Shown here one piece after another: positions 1 to 11,234 of a stretch of DNA of 64,000 nt. A program made the position numbers and the translations under genes. The notes beneath the pieces were generated by a model. It was not told the origin of the DNA, did no database searches, and saw only the letters and a program-made list of their open reading frames with translations. How positions within the stretch are numbered: the first letter of the stretch is position 1; each line of letters begins with the position of its first letter. This stretch comes from Aplidium turbinatum (lineage: Eukaryota > Chordata > Ascidiacea > Aplousobranchia > Polyclinidae), in NCBI GenBank assembly GCA_918807975.1, contig OU964918.1, forward strand, positions 7,192,001-7,256,000, given 5' to 3'.

Positions 1-2204
1 AGCATGTGGTTCACTACGATTTTCATCAACACGTTCTTCTTTAACCCACATCAAATAAGCGTTGTCGTTGCCAATCAGTACATCTACAGTACTACAATCA
101 CTCAAATTAAACAAATTCACGTCATGAAAATGACGGAAACCACTTAAATCTTGTTTATGCGGTAAAGTTTTAACATCGTCAGCCCAAGCTGGGTTAACCA
201 CCAAAATTAGCCTATATCATAAAACAGTTCATATCCGTTTCTAACGACTGGATGTTGAGTTTAACAAAGTCAGCACAAGTAGGTTTCTGACCAGCCAGAG
301 TATCCATTTTAAACGACGCTTTATCATACGGTTTAAGGCCAAGTTCGCACACCAAATCACTCGAAACAAACGTCAACTGCGAACCAGGATCATGCTGACA
401 ATACACCAACTTCGATTTGCCAGTCATTGGATTCAAAACACGATCAGCAGTAACGCGGTTAAAAGCTGCTTTAACATTTCCAACCTTAACATTACGCACA
501 GCACAGGAACTCTGGCACAAGCATCATCTTTGCAGACCGAATCCAGAGAATGACGTGACGTCACATAAAAATCATGCAGAAGAAAAAAGTGTTTCCTATC
601 GTTGTTAGGCCCACATTGACGACAGTTGTTTGCATGATTACAGTCCCTAACCATATGCTGGCGCAAACAATTCAAGCATTTGCCAGCTTTCACAATGACA
701 TCTCTCCGATCTTTATTAGATAATCGCAAAAAATCTTTACAATTAGACAAAAAATGATATTCCATTTGACCCCGTGACAAACAATAAATACATGCCGGTA
801 GGTCTTTATGTCTGGCCTCACCACCGCGCGGTGCGCCAACTGCAGTCGAGTAGGCTAATGCGAACTCCCTGACATCACATTATCATGGGGTTTTACCGAC
901 GTCTGCCTAACCGGACATGAAGGCAATTTTCCTTTACCAAACTTTTTAAAATGCTGTGACTCACCAGAATCCCCCATTAGCATAATGCTAAAATCAGTCG
1001 ACTTGTGCGTTTCTTCCCGTACTACAAAATCGAACAAACTCTGAAAAGTAGGCTCATTAGTGCCACCATACTGATCACCTAAAAGGTCAAGATAACACTG
1101 CTTAGCGTCAAACGGAGTCGCTTTGCCAAATCCAAAACAAAACGTCCTTCCAATTTATCGCGCTGACCATAAGCTTGCGCGTAAAGCAGACACTGCGACA
1201 ATTCATCTTTAAACTCTTTCAAATCACTATAAGAGATCGAAGTCAATTTGCTACTATAGCGATACGGTACTTCATAATTTCCGGTTCGGCAAAAAGACCT
1301 CCACGAACTCCAAAACGTTTGGGACAAGCGATCTAACGACATTTCTATCCTGTCTTCCTCTGACAAGCTAGGAGTGTCGGAAACCAAATTAGCAATTGTT
1401 TGAGCAGCTGTTCCAACACAAGCTGCTTGTAACAAAGTCAAACGAGTCCCTTTAAAGGGCGAAGCTGCCATCAAAGCCGTAATACGATTTTTAAAGAAGA
1501 TAAATGGCATATTATTACCATCGTAACCAATCAAGGCCGCCTTATCGAAAAACGTCCTACTATTTTGGTATTCAAAAAAGCAATCATGCTGTTAAGAACT
1601 CGATTTAGCGGGGGAAGACAAGCTATATCCCTTAAGGGGGTGAGGGGGCTCAGCAGTCACATGCACAGCCCGATCACGATCCTCACAAACGTTAAAATCA
1701 GGAGGCGCGTTACGCCTCTCACAATCACGCAAATTACGTGTAGCTGGGCAATCAAAAATTAGCGGCGCAGAAAACTGTGAAGGGGACAAAACATTACTTC
1801 TGATGGCGGCTCCGTGACCTGTAGGCCTACGCTCTGGGGAAGGAGTTCGGTTATAATTCGCAGGCCTTGGCTCTAGAGAGCCTTATTCGGAAGACCTTTA
1901 GCCGCGGCCCCGAGACCCCTGAAACAGTTTGAAAACGTGTGGATTGCCCAGGTGCACTTACGGATTGAACAAGCATCTGGAAAAGGTTATGTAAATTAAA
2001 CTGCGATTGATGTTCACTTCTGGAATGGCTAGAAGATCCCTTCTTAGAGCTACGTCGGAAGTCCGCCTCTGATCGATATTCAGCTAAAGCTACCTCCTTA
2101 CGTTGTTCAGCTCTCAACTGGGCGTCTTTGAGTGCGAACTCAGCAGCTCTCGCTTCGGCCTCAGCTCTCGCGGCAGCCTCAGCTCGTATGGCCTCAGCTC
2201 TCTC
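1..2204 (-). mobile_element. BEL/Pao LTR retrotransposon, copy A: 3' part of gag, protease region, start of pol
   Basis: This is a fossil retroelement that runs off the left edge. Read on the minus strand, the parts in order are an Ala/Glu-rich gag coiled segment (about 2204-1960), the gag body (about 1790-1080), a CCHC-type zinc-knuckle region (about 780-590, pattern CxxC...H...C), a retropepsin-like region (about 520-210) and the linker typical of Pao elements before reverse transcriptase (about 180-1, with the word LIGNDNAY). The order and motifs are those of BEL/Pao elements. The gag is closely similar to that of copy B at 15279-16880. The element is broken, with about half a dozen breaks by eye. 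Its 5' half lies at 9571-10478 and its 5' LTR remnant at 22564-22915, because later elements were inserted into it. Confidence 0.85.
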
Positions 2205-2229
2205 CCCAGCAAACATTGTACTTCGGCCC

Positions 2230-2810
2230 AACGTAGTGTGACAGTTGGTAAAATAATGCTCCTCCGTTGGCACTACGTTGTGGCCGAAGTTGACCCAACG
2301 TATCTTGCACCATTCGTCGCAGTTGGGACAACTTCTTCAAAATGTTTGGGCCAACGTTATCCCAACTCTGCACCCAACGTAGTTCATCGTTGGTACCCTA
2401 CGATGGCCCAACGTATTTTGCACCATTCATCGCAGTTGGGACAACTTCTTTAAAATGTTTGGACCAACGTTATCCCAACTCTGCACCCAACGTAGTTCAT
2501 CGTTGGTACCCTACGATGGCCCAACGTATTTTGCACCATTCATCGCAGTTGGGACAGCTTCTTTAAAATGTTTGGACCAACGTTATCCCAACTCTGCACC
2601 CAACGTAGTTCATCGTTGGTACCCTACGATGGCCCAACGTATTTTGCACCATTCGTCGCAGTTGAGCCGACTTATTTTAAAATCTTTGGGCCTACGTAAT
2701 CCCAACTCTACTGCCAACGTAGTTCATCGTTGGTACCTACGCTGGCCAAACGCACTTTGCACTTTTCGTCGCAGTTGGCCATACATATTTTGCACTAATC
2801 GTTGTAGTTG
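2230..2810. repeat. 113-bp tandem repeat (minisatellite) in the left end of the CCCAG element
   Basis: The word ATGTTTGG recurs at 2342, 2455 and 2568, giving a period of 113 bp. There are about three near-identical units plus two degenerate ones outside them. Each unit contains the words GGCCCAACGTATTTTGC and CCAACGTAGTTCATCGTTGG, which echo the terminal inverted repeat. Degenerate copies of the same words lie near the right end (9330-9360). Long open frames here only reflect the repeat and are not genes. Confidence 0.9.
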
Positions 2811-2829
2811 AGCAACGTTGGTTAAACTG

Positions 2830-3815
2830 AACCTGCAATTTCAAGTTGACACTGTCCTGATGATCCATATGCCAATACGATGACCATCTTCTTATACTGA
2901 GCAAATTTAAGTCAATGATGTAAACAAACGTAAAGTTGTTGAAAAATACATTTATTCGAATGGTAAAATGCACCACCCATGCACAATTCACAGCTACGAC
3001 AAGACATGCATAAAAGTCTAAAAACACAGTGGACTGAGGTACTTCATGCCTCATCAGAAGACTGCGCCTGGATGTAACAACGTGATCTGTGGCGGCTCAA
3101 ACGCAAGTACCTATAAAACAATATGCAACATTTGTAAAGAAAGCAGGGATGAAAGAAAATATACTGTACAGTGCAAATTAGGTCGTGTTTACAGCACCGT
3201 GAAAGAACAGACTCTAATTGCTACATATCCCATGGATATGTGTATGCAACACCCGGTTATGTTACAATAACAAGCATTTTTTTAATACATCCTAACATTC
3301 CTCAGTATGTTTTAATTCTGTAATTCGTAGCCTATACGATGGGGTGGGGAATGGGTATACCGTTATGTTCTATCAACCTCTAACATTAATGCACATTCGT
3401 TAATCGTGTTAATGCGGTTTGCCTTCTCTACCCAGTGCAAATTATTATTGTTATCGTTTGATAGATCTTCGAAGTCAAGTCTTAAAATGTGTGTATATTT
3501 CTTGAAGTTCTGCTCCAGCAATAAACTAATCGCTGGTTAAGTAAATAAAGATGCTTTTATTGCCCTTATTGAGAGAATAGTAACGATTTGTCAGTGACGG
3601 AGAGAACAAATGAACATACCCGCAGTACTTTTTGTAGCAAGACGTTTAAGCCGGCCCCCATCGCGGTCTTCCCACGTCTTAAACCAGTCGCCCAGTTTGT
3701 GGTCGATTTCTTGTAGAGTGCATGATTTCGTATTGCTCTGGACAACATCTAAAAGTAAAGCAGTTTTGTAAACAAATAATGTTACATCGATTTTTATTTT
3801 TACACAATCATCTAC
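2830..3815. other. Interior of the CCCAG element, no recognisable gene
   Basis: Open frames are short. A plus-strand frame at 3046-3270 has a few cysteine pairs but matches no family I know. I see no TIR or tandem structure here. Confidence 0.5.
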
Positions 3816-3818
3816 AGC

Positions 3819-4168
3819 AGTGGCCAGCGGCTCTTAACCTGTGGGTAATTACTCAATCTGGGGAAGTTTGAGGTCTTCCAGAGGGCAATGAGCAGGACAG
3901 TGCAAATTATTACCAATTTTTAATCAAACTTAAATCATTGTTGGGTTTGGCTTTGGCTATTCCATTCAATTGATTGCCAAAGACTAATAAAATTGGTACG
4001 AATGGAATTAATTTTATGCTGCTGTTTGGAAGTCTTCACGAGAAGATGCAGAACAACGTGTTCTTGTCGAAGGTTGCTTATTTGTGCGACTTTTTCTCTG
4101 ACATAAACGCCTTGAACTGCTTGCAGGGCAAATGGACAAGGTTATGGGATTTAATAGACAAATAATAG
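3819..4168 (+). pseudogene. hAT transposase remnant (ZBED5/FAM200-like), 5' end only
   Basis: The stretch starts with CAGTGGCCAGCGGCTCTTAA, the usual form of an hAT terminal repeat. The frame at 3974-4165 reads HEKMQNNVFLSKVAYLCDFF and then ALNCLQGKWTRLWDLIDK. This matches the segment of ZBED5/FAM200-type hAT transposases in which a conserved LxYLxDIFxxLNxLNxxLQG block occurs. No right-hand terminal repeat or target duplication was found, so this is a truncated copy inside the larger element. Confidence 0.6.
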
Positions 4169-4169
4169 A

Positions 4170-6190
4170 TTTAAGATGCCCAACATGCTTAATTGCTTAA
4201 AGTGGGGTAACGGGTCAGAAAAGGTTAAGAACGTTGCTCTACAGAGTCTACAGTCTGTTTCACGTGCGTGGCACGATCATCAGGAGAGCTGTAATAAAAA
4301 TAAAAGCGAGGACATCACCATAAGCATAGCCGCCGAACCCAGGAAGGTCGGCCTTCCTGACCTTTTCGCAGAGAAGGCCACCCTTCCCTGCGAAATCGGC
4401 CAGATCAACTTTCTAATCTCATCTTTTTTACTGCACACGAGTAAACAGCAGGTGTTTTTCAACTAGATCTAGACTGAGGCATTAATCAGGGATAGTAAAC
4501 AGCAAATTGACAAAAAAGATTACGAAAAAGGTAAACTTCAGATGCTGCAAAACTTATGATATATCCAAGGTTGTTATTTCATTGAAAATTAATCATGAAC
4601 AGTAAGTATTCTTTCTGGAGACGATATCATACCAACAAGAGGTGAATACAAAACTTAAACAAACACTTACCTACGACCATGTTCTTTAAGTTTTGCATGG
4701 AATCAAAAGAAAACTTTTTCTCTCCACTTAATGTATTTTCCCCTTCCCGGTCCGCGAGACGTAACTTGCGACTTCGTTTAACATCACCTGAGGCATCAAT
4801 CGATTAACCGTGTCGTATAGGCTTTTTCCTCCTAGATACGACACAGTTGTTTGAACTGCAATAGAACAGATGGATGTTGAAATGCATAAGCCGAGATCGT
4901 TAAAACAGCATAGAAAGCAGTCCCATCAAACAGTCGCGGTGCGTACCAGGCTACCAGCGTACATAGGTGTCGAAATAGGGTGGGCCGGGTGGGCTTTATT
5001 TTAACAAAATATGTTTTGCCCACCTTGTTTTCATGACACCTATGAAGTGTTCGTTACAATTATTTCCGTTTTTGTTTTTAGCTGAATTATCCAACCAACT
5101 GCAGTGTAACCTCTGAAGACTTGCAATAAACAAGATCACAGATATGCGTAAATCAAACGCACAATACCACATTCCAATTGACAACTTTGAAGGTGGGTAT
5201 GTAAATGAACCCAAACCTCCAAACAGTAACATTGATACCAACATCAGATTGTTCCAAATTCCAGTTATTAACATCAAGGCTAAATATTTTCACCAAGTTG
5301 TCAACTTAAACCTCAAAGATATCAAGCATCTGCTCATGTATTTGGATTAAAACGTAGAGATGGCCTCATCACTATCAGACAAAAACTAAAGTCCCGAAAG
5401 CTGACGAAATTCTTCAATACCAAACACGATTTTAATGTTTGTGCAGACTAATACTGTGTGATGCTGAAACCAGCTTTGAAATTTTTGTGTTTTCAATATG
5501 GAGTTGTGTGATACAAACCATACAACAGCATGTCTGTAAGAATGTGAAGGACTGATTCACATTAAGCGTTTTGACTCCAATATGACATTTGAAATACAAA
5601 TTAAATATGCACACAATGAATTCAGTTTATTTAAGAATTTCTAAAACAAAACTATATTCTGCCTCATTGAAGCCGAACTGTGACAGTGTGAATCAGCCAT
5701 AAAAATAGTGGGTTACTCGAAGTCCACTTTGAAACTAGACTGTTTTATTGATTCTTTGATTGCTAAGATCAAGTGTATTTATACTAGAAGAGGACTTCAT
5801 TTGTTTGAGTAAGTTTTTAAAAGTAGTTCTACTTGATGGGGTATGTTTCACAGTCATAAGATCAATCATTATACACTTTTGACATCGCACCCACTGCATC
5901 AGTGCTTGATTTTACTTTAAAAAATCAGTAATTTGCTTGTAACTTTTTTCTGTACATTTTTAAGAGAAAGTTCTTTGGAAATAAGATAGAAACATGTTAC
6001 TTCTGCAGCATTTAAGCCAAAAACTAACTTTCTAGTATAAGCAGTTATCAAGATATGGCAAAATTAGCTATTTTCAGCTCGTTTGGTGAAATTGCACGGC
6101 CACTAGAGGGTGCAAGAACCCAAAATTATGATAGAAGTATTTCATTTGATATTTGGGGCCATATATCAAGACCACTTTTTGAAATTCAAT
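4170..6190. other. Interior of the CCCAG element, no recognisable gene
   Basis: A 96-residue frame at 4176-4466 and a 68-residue frame at 5144-5350 are open but resemble no family I know and have no supporting signals. The rest is AT-rich sequence without repeats that I can pair. Confidence 0.4.
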
Positions 6191-6207
6191 TTTTTTTATT
6201 TTTCACT

Positions 6208-7307
6208 CCACCCTAATGAACAATTCGTACCCTCAGTTACCTTGAAAAGATCAAGAGAAAAAATTAAAAAAGCAGTCGCTGATTGTAGTCGCTGATCGTA
6301 GTTTCCGCAAACATTTTAAAAGGATTAGATATCGATTAGCTAGGCATCGGTATCCGCAAACAAACAAACTGAAAAGATCGAGAGAAAAAAATAGAACATT
6401 GCTGATCGCAGTTTCCGTTTTTCCGCAAACATTTTAAAATTTCCGGTAATGCAAACATTTTAAAATTTCCGGTAATGCAAACATTTTAAAGTTTCCGGTA
6501 ATGATTCTAAGAGTTTGCCGAAGTCGCTGAACGCAGTTTCCGCAAACATTTTAAAAGGGTTAAGGTTTAGGGTGTTTCCGCAAACAAACAAACTGAAAAG
6601 ATCGAGTGAAAAAAAAATAGAACAAAGCCGAAGTTGCTGATCGCAGTTTCCATTTTTCCACAGTTTCCGCAAACATTTTAAAATTTCTGGTAATGATCCT
6701 AAGAGCTTGCTGAAGTTGCCGATCGCACTCGCAGTTTCCGCAAACATTTAAAAAGGGGTACCTCTAAATACCCATTGTCAGGCATTAGACAAATCCTAGA
6801 CAATGCCTTGAAATTACCGACAATGCCTGAAAGTAGCTACTCTACAATGCCTGACAACCCCTGAAAATGCTATAATGTTTAACAAACCCGTCAACCACTG
6901 ATAATGATCGACAATGCCTGGAAATTCCCAACAATGCCTGAAAGTAGTTAGCCTACTCCACAATACCTGACAACCCCTGAAAATGCTCCACAAGCCCCCA
7001 AAAAGCCTACTATGCCTGACAATGGGTATTTAGAGGTAGGCCTACCGTTTTAAAAGGGTTAGGCTTGATTAGAGTTTCCGCAAACATTTTAAAAGGGTTC
7101 GGGATTAGGGTTGATCAAAGTTTCCGCAAACATTTAAAAATTTCTTTAAATGATCCTAAGAGTTTTTGTTTGTTTGCGGAAAAATTTTAAAATATTTGCA
7201 GAAACTGTGATCAGCGACTTCGGCTTTTTTTAATTTTTTTTTCGATCTTTTCAAGGTACGAACTGACGGTACGAATTGTTCATGGTGGTACTAATTAGGT
7301 TGCATCC
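6208..7307. mobile_element. Non-autonomous TIR element with repeated subterminal units (GCAAACATTTTAAAA family)
   Basis: The ends are inverted: the left has AACAATTCGTACCCTCAG followed by CTTGAAAAGATC, and the right has the reverse complement, ending GGTTGCATCC. Between them the word GTTTCCGCAAACATTTTAAA recurs about ten times, with GCTGATCGCAGTTTCC and CGATCTTTTCA nearby, in both orientations. A better preserved relative lies at 56144-56621. The left tip appears eroded, so no target duplication could be read. A 276-bp element sits inside it at 6761-7036. Confidence 0.7.
6761..7036. mobile_element. 276-bp MITE with TA duplication (Tc1/mariner type)
   Basis: The terminal inverted repeats CCTCTAAATACCCATTGTCA and its complement are flanked on both sides by TA. 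The inside consists of repeated ACAATGCCTGACAACCCCTG-like words. It has no coding capacity. It is nested in the element at 6208-7307, itself nested in the 7.4-kb CCCAG element. Confidence 0.75.
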
Positions 7308-8010
7308 GATGCTGCGCAATCTACTTCATAAAACAATCTGCAAAAAACTTGTGGTATATACAGTACATAATGCGGTGATAGTAGCAACATTCGAATCCTG
7401 ATAAAAAACTTCTCGTTGACATAATAGTCATTTTTATGCCACTTGAAAGTGAAGATACCACTTTTTGAAAAAATCGAGTAGGCTACTTCTAAAAATGTTA
7501 CTTCAAAACCAATAAACAGGTCACGTAATTGCCGTAAAAAGTATTAAATAGTTTACCCTGAAGAATAGATTAGAGTCAACTACAATAAACCTTACCTGAG
7601 TTTCATGATGATCATTCATTTGGGCAGTGCTCTCATAAATGAAAACCTGAAAGTCCCCAAAGCTACGTCTAAAAATTCCTAGATTACATCAAAGTTCCCT
7701 AAATCATTATTACATTCAAACAGTTTCACGTTCTGAAACAAAAAGCAAGAGTTAAGCGGTTTAAACAACAACACTAGCAAAAACCATTCTACATAACTTT
7801 GTTGTATTAGTGGGCAAAGTCTCACAGCAAAAAGCAGTACGGTATGTTAAATTACAGTGATGTTTAACATTACAGGGATACAGTGAAGATTTCCCAATGC
7901 TTATCACATGCTAAAAATGACATAAACTGTGCACGACTATCGACTTATTCATGAGAGCTAATTCGACTAGTAATTAGTTGATTAGTTCATGTGCTTCAGC
8001 ATCTGTAGCT
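7308..8010. other. Interior of the CCCAG element, no feature seen
   Basis: AT-rich sequence with short frames only. No paired repeat, splice-supported exon or family match was recognised. Confidence 0.4.
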
Positions 8011-8011
8011 G

Positions 8012-8220
8012 AACTCTTCATGAGCCCTTGCCAACTGCAACAATTTAGCTCGATCCCTTAATCCCAGTTTGTCAGCTGACTTCATACCTTGGGTGTGTAG
8101 CAAACCAACTAAACTTTCTGACTTTAAACTGTTCCTGCAGTCAGTTTTAATGTTCTTCAAGCTATCCGTACTAAAAAGTCATTCAACTGGGGTATTTAAA
8201 CATGGTAGGGACATTAGGCA
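8012..8220 (-). pseudogene. hAT-type transposase C-terminal dimerisation remnant
   Basis: On the minus strand one frame reads CLNTPVE, then a stop, then LFSTDSLKNIKTDCRNSLKS and SLVGLLHT, then a lysine/leucine-rich tail. This matches the end of a group of hAT-like transposases in which VERxFSxxxxIKTxxRxxxxxxTLVALLHTK is conserved. The expected arginine of the VER word is a stop codon here. It is a decayed fragment with no terminal repeats found. Confidence 0.55.
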
Positions 8221-8387
8221 AGTGACTACTTTGCTATGAACTCAAATACGGAAGAAAACTTGACAAATAAACTTCCATGATTCTGCAAGCGAACAAGACA
8301 AAACTGCAAATGCAAATGGCGTCCAACTCCATTTGGGTTTTCGCGCGTTTTTTACGATTCACGTCACAGACAATTGTAGTTTCTGAC

Positions 8388-8399
8388 TGCGCATGCGCA
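8388..8399. promoter_or_regulatory. NRF1-type palindrome in a CpG-containing promoter-like segment
   Basis: The 12-bp palindrome TGCGCATGCGCA is the consensus NRF1 site. It lies in a local CpG-rich patch, about 50 bp before a YY1-like GCCATTTT word (8447-8454) and about 100 bp before the ATG of the possible THAP exon. This arrangement is typical of TATA-less animal promoters. That it drives an element-encoded gene is inference. Confidence 0.5.
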
Positions 8400-8495
8400 T
8401 CGTCATCTCTTTTTAGCGAATTTTGAAAAAGCACGTTCAGATGTCCGCCATTTTTTACAATGTACCAATTACTCGCGTTTGTCAATGCTTTAGAT

Positions 8496-8555
8496 ATGGT
8501 GTGCTGTGCATATGGATGTAGAAAACGAAGAAAATACAATTCAGATGATAAAAGG
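8496..8555 (+). CDS. Possible first exon of a THAP-domain protein
   Basis: From the ATG at 8496 the frame reads MVCCAYGCRKRRKYNSDDKR and meets a good donor GTAAAT at 8556. The start of THAP domains is Cys-x(2-4)-Cys, often written CxxYGCxNR, and this frame has CCAYGCRKR at the right distance from the initiator Met. THAP domains are the DNA-binding heads of several transposases (P, Kolobok, some ISL2EU) and of host proteins derived from them. I could not find the downstream exons with the AVPTIF-like end of the domain or a catalytic domain. The call rests on about 20 residues and on the promoter-like context. Confidence 0.4.
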
Positions 8556-8779
8556 AGTAAATATTATTCCAAGATATTTACCAATCTCTCGGATCATGTG
8601 TTTGAATGCACCGTTACCAATAATCATATTTTTACACTAGTCAAAACTGTGTACAAATGTTATTTAAAAATTAGGTTTTACCGCATTGGTAAGAAAACTT
8701 GCAAGCAAATACAAGCTAAATTGGTTCGTAAAACGCTTAACAAAAATTCTGTCTTAACAAACGTCTGTAGACGTTGAAT

Positions 8780-9297
8780 CAGTGTAAAAATGACAGATTT
8801 TGTTGTATGGCTTGGCTGTAACAGCGCAGCTTTCACGCAAATTTGAGACAGTAACAATGGCGAATGCCTTTTTTTAATTTCTTCAATCGAGATGCGCTGT
8901 CTAGTTGTTATAAGATGTTTATGGTTTTTTTAAAGTGCTTGCCTGAAACACATGGTACGGGAAACTGTGTCCAATTATTCAGCTCAGTGTTGTCATAATT
9001 TTTTTCGAAAATAAAATGAAAACTTCGAAAACAAAAATGAACGGAGCACGTAAAAATTGCGAGATGAAACTACAGCCCTGATCAATTTTAAGAAGGCAGA
9101 GTATAGTTATATAGAGCCATAGTAGAACACTAAAAAAACTAGCTGCTGCTAACAAACTTGAAAAACTGCAGCTAAATTTGCAAATTAGTGTTTTTTTTTC
9201 AGAATTAGTGATCCTCATAGTGATGCATGATTTAGAAAAACATTTCAAATTTTTTTTTTACTTATAGCAATAACGTAAAAAAATTGAGGGGTTACCG
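8780..9297. other. Interior of the CCCAG element, no recognisable gene
   Basis: The plus strand has a short Leu/Lys-rich frame near 9120-9200 that could be a coiled-coil exon. The long minus-strand frame over it is low-complexity and unlikely to be coding. Confidence 0.35.
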
Positions 9298-9570
9298 TAG
9301 TTCGCCCGCAAATAATGACGTTGGCCCAACGTTCTGTACAACTGCACACCAACATTGGAAAAACCGACTTTCTAATTCTAAGTTTTTTTGCATTTTCATT
9401 GTCCCATTACAATTGTAAAAGGAATACGATGAAGCAAACTTAAACAATTCTTCGAAGGTATCTTCAATTAAAATATTTCAAAAGTTGGCAAAGTTGGCAA
9501 AACTACACTACCCTCAGCCAACCCGAACAACCGTCAGCCAACGTTGGGCCAAGGAAAAATGTTTACTGGG

Positions 9571-10478
9571 TCGGCAGCCTCAGCAGTTCTCGCTTCGGCC
9601 TCGGCTTGTATCTGGAGCTCTTCTCGTCTTAGCTGTAGGTTAATTTGTGCCACTATCTGAGACGAACTCCTAGACATCCTAGTGCTTACATTTGAGGTGC
9701 TATCCTCAGGATGTATGTCAGCATCCAACATATCTGAGAACTCACTTTCTTTTTTTTCAAAGTTATATTTTAACGAGTTAAATTCGGAATCTAGGTACCA
9801 TATCACGAAGTTCTGCCAAAATTGCAGAGTTAAAAATTTTACTCAAAAGAGCATGGAAATGCAGTAATTCCTCTTCTAAAGTAGATAAGTTAGATTGAAA
9901 AATTAACAGTTCCTGCTTATCACTCCAAGAACCTAAAGCTACAGAAAGTTCATCCCCAATTTGAGTCAAAATATCCCTTTTAAGATGCCGGGCCTCTCGA
10001 ACTGACTTAGCCTCATCGTTACTGGGTCCCTCCCCAGAATGGCCTGCCCGACCGCAAAGAACATCATCAGGCTTAAACTCAGTCGAGTCGACGGCGGTCG
10101 AGTCGACGGCGGTCGAGTCCCTGTCGCCACCGAGTGTAGACATATTAAATGTTGGGGCTAAATTTAACAATTAAAAAATTAAGTTACACAAACACAGAAA
10201 AATATTACAGTAGTTATAAAAAACTTAACTGCAAAGATCGTAAAAATACAAAAAGAATTTAAATGCACAATACCGTAGTTGTACGGGTATATATATGAAG
10301 TCCTAAAGTTCCACAAAACTTGCTTGGATTCGTCCACTTGAATCTTCAACCACAGATCGATTGTCTTTAATTTTTTTTCTTGCCAATGAATGTCAATGTT
10401 GTTTTTCTTGATAACCAACAAAGAAACGTCTTTAATTCTTAGCTTGAAGTTCTTCAGTACCAACTGAGAAGAAACGTC
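9571..10478 (-). mobile_element. BEL/Pao copy A: 5' half of gag and leader
   Basis: The gag start is at 10170 on the minus strand, with the same first residues (MSTLGGDRDSTAVDS) as copy B. The upstream leader fills 10171-10478. The gag text stops at 9570, where the 7.4-kb CCCAG element begins, and continues beyond it at 2204. The leader stops at 10478, where copy B begins, and continues at 22564. It is part of the same broken fossil as 1-2204. Confidence 0.85.
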
Positions 10479-11020
10479 TGTTCCCGACAATTTTCACCAA
10501 ATCAAACGTCATATAAAAACCGTTATGGTCTACTTAACCTAGCTGGCATCTTACGTCATGGAAATTGCTAGAAAATGTCCAAATATTGCACCATCTGTCG
10601 TAAGACCTGATGAAATATTGCATCACTACCTTTGAACACCGGTTTGAATTGCGTGACAATGTCTTTCATTATTGCGTCACAGTTACTGTCTACGTGCATT
10701 TGAGATATCGCAAATTATTCTAGTCATTCGTGAAATGGTTGCTTGAGAGTTAGTCGCACATTTAACTGTTTGCTTAGTGCTTGCCAGCTGGATAAAATTT
10801 CCGTCTTTTATCCAAGTAATCTGTTCTGTAGTGACAGTTTTAGAGGCGTACGGTGTTGCGTCCCATTTTCGATAGCCGCGGGCTAATTTTACAGGAATAC
10901 ACTTTGAATAGACCTTTCAAAAGAGTGTTTATTTTTTGGTCATTACATGCAGACGAACGGATTTGGGAATCTTATGTTACAATTTTCCCACGAAGAGATT
11001 ATGGTTTACCGCTGTGACCA
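10479..11020 (+). repeat. 5' LTR of BEL/Pao copy B
   Basis: A direct repeat of the 3' LTR (16918-22558 without the hAT), starting TG and ending CA and preceded by the ACGTC target duplication. The sequence after it begins the copy B leader. Confidence 0.88.
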
Positions 11021-11234
11021 TAAAAAATAAAAGACGTCGCTTGTTAGCTGGTAGGCCAAGAAGAACTTGAAGCAAGAAATAATAAAAGACGAAGTTGTTG
11101 GTTGGTAGTCTACAGAAGCAAAATTTCTTCTCAGTTGGTGCAGAAGAACTTCAAGTTAAAAATTAAAGACATTTCTTCTCAGTTAGTACTGAAGAAAAAA
11201 CAACATTGACATTCATTTGAAGAAAAAAGATTAA

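Larger units (their letters stand above)
2205..9570. mobile_element. 7.4-kb TIR element (CCCAG family), inserted in BEL/Pao copy A
   Basis: The two ends are inverted copies of about 30 bp. The left end begins CCCAGCAAACATT and the right end, reversed, begins CCCAGTAAACATT; both continue to the word GGCCCAACGT. The flanks carry TC on both sides, a 2-bp target duplication, and the retroelement gag is split exactly at this point. The left subterminal region is a 113-bp tandem repeat that repeats the TIR word GGCCCAACGT. Inside are a promoter-like stretch with a possible THAP exon (about 8.4-8.6 kb), other transposon remnants and no intact transposase. A 2-bp duplication is, from memory, a property of the ISL2EU superfamily, so that is my best guess; I cannot confirm it without a transposase. 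Confidence 0.8.

Noticed and set aside
2103-2811. Plus-strand frames of up to 118 residues as a tandem-repeat protein
   Set aside because: They follow the 113-bp minisatellite of a transposon end; no codon-level conservation and no start signal.
8979-9248. 89-residue hydrophobic minus-strand frame as a membrane protein
   Set aside because: AT-rich low-complexity sequence; the Phe/Leu bias follows from A-rich sequence on the other strand.
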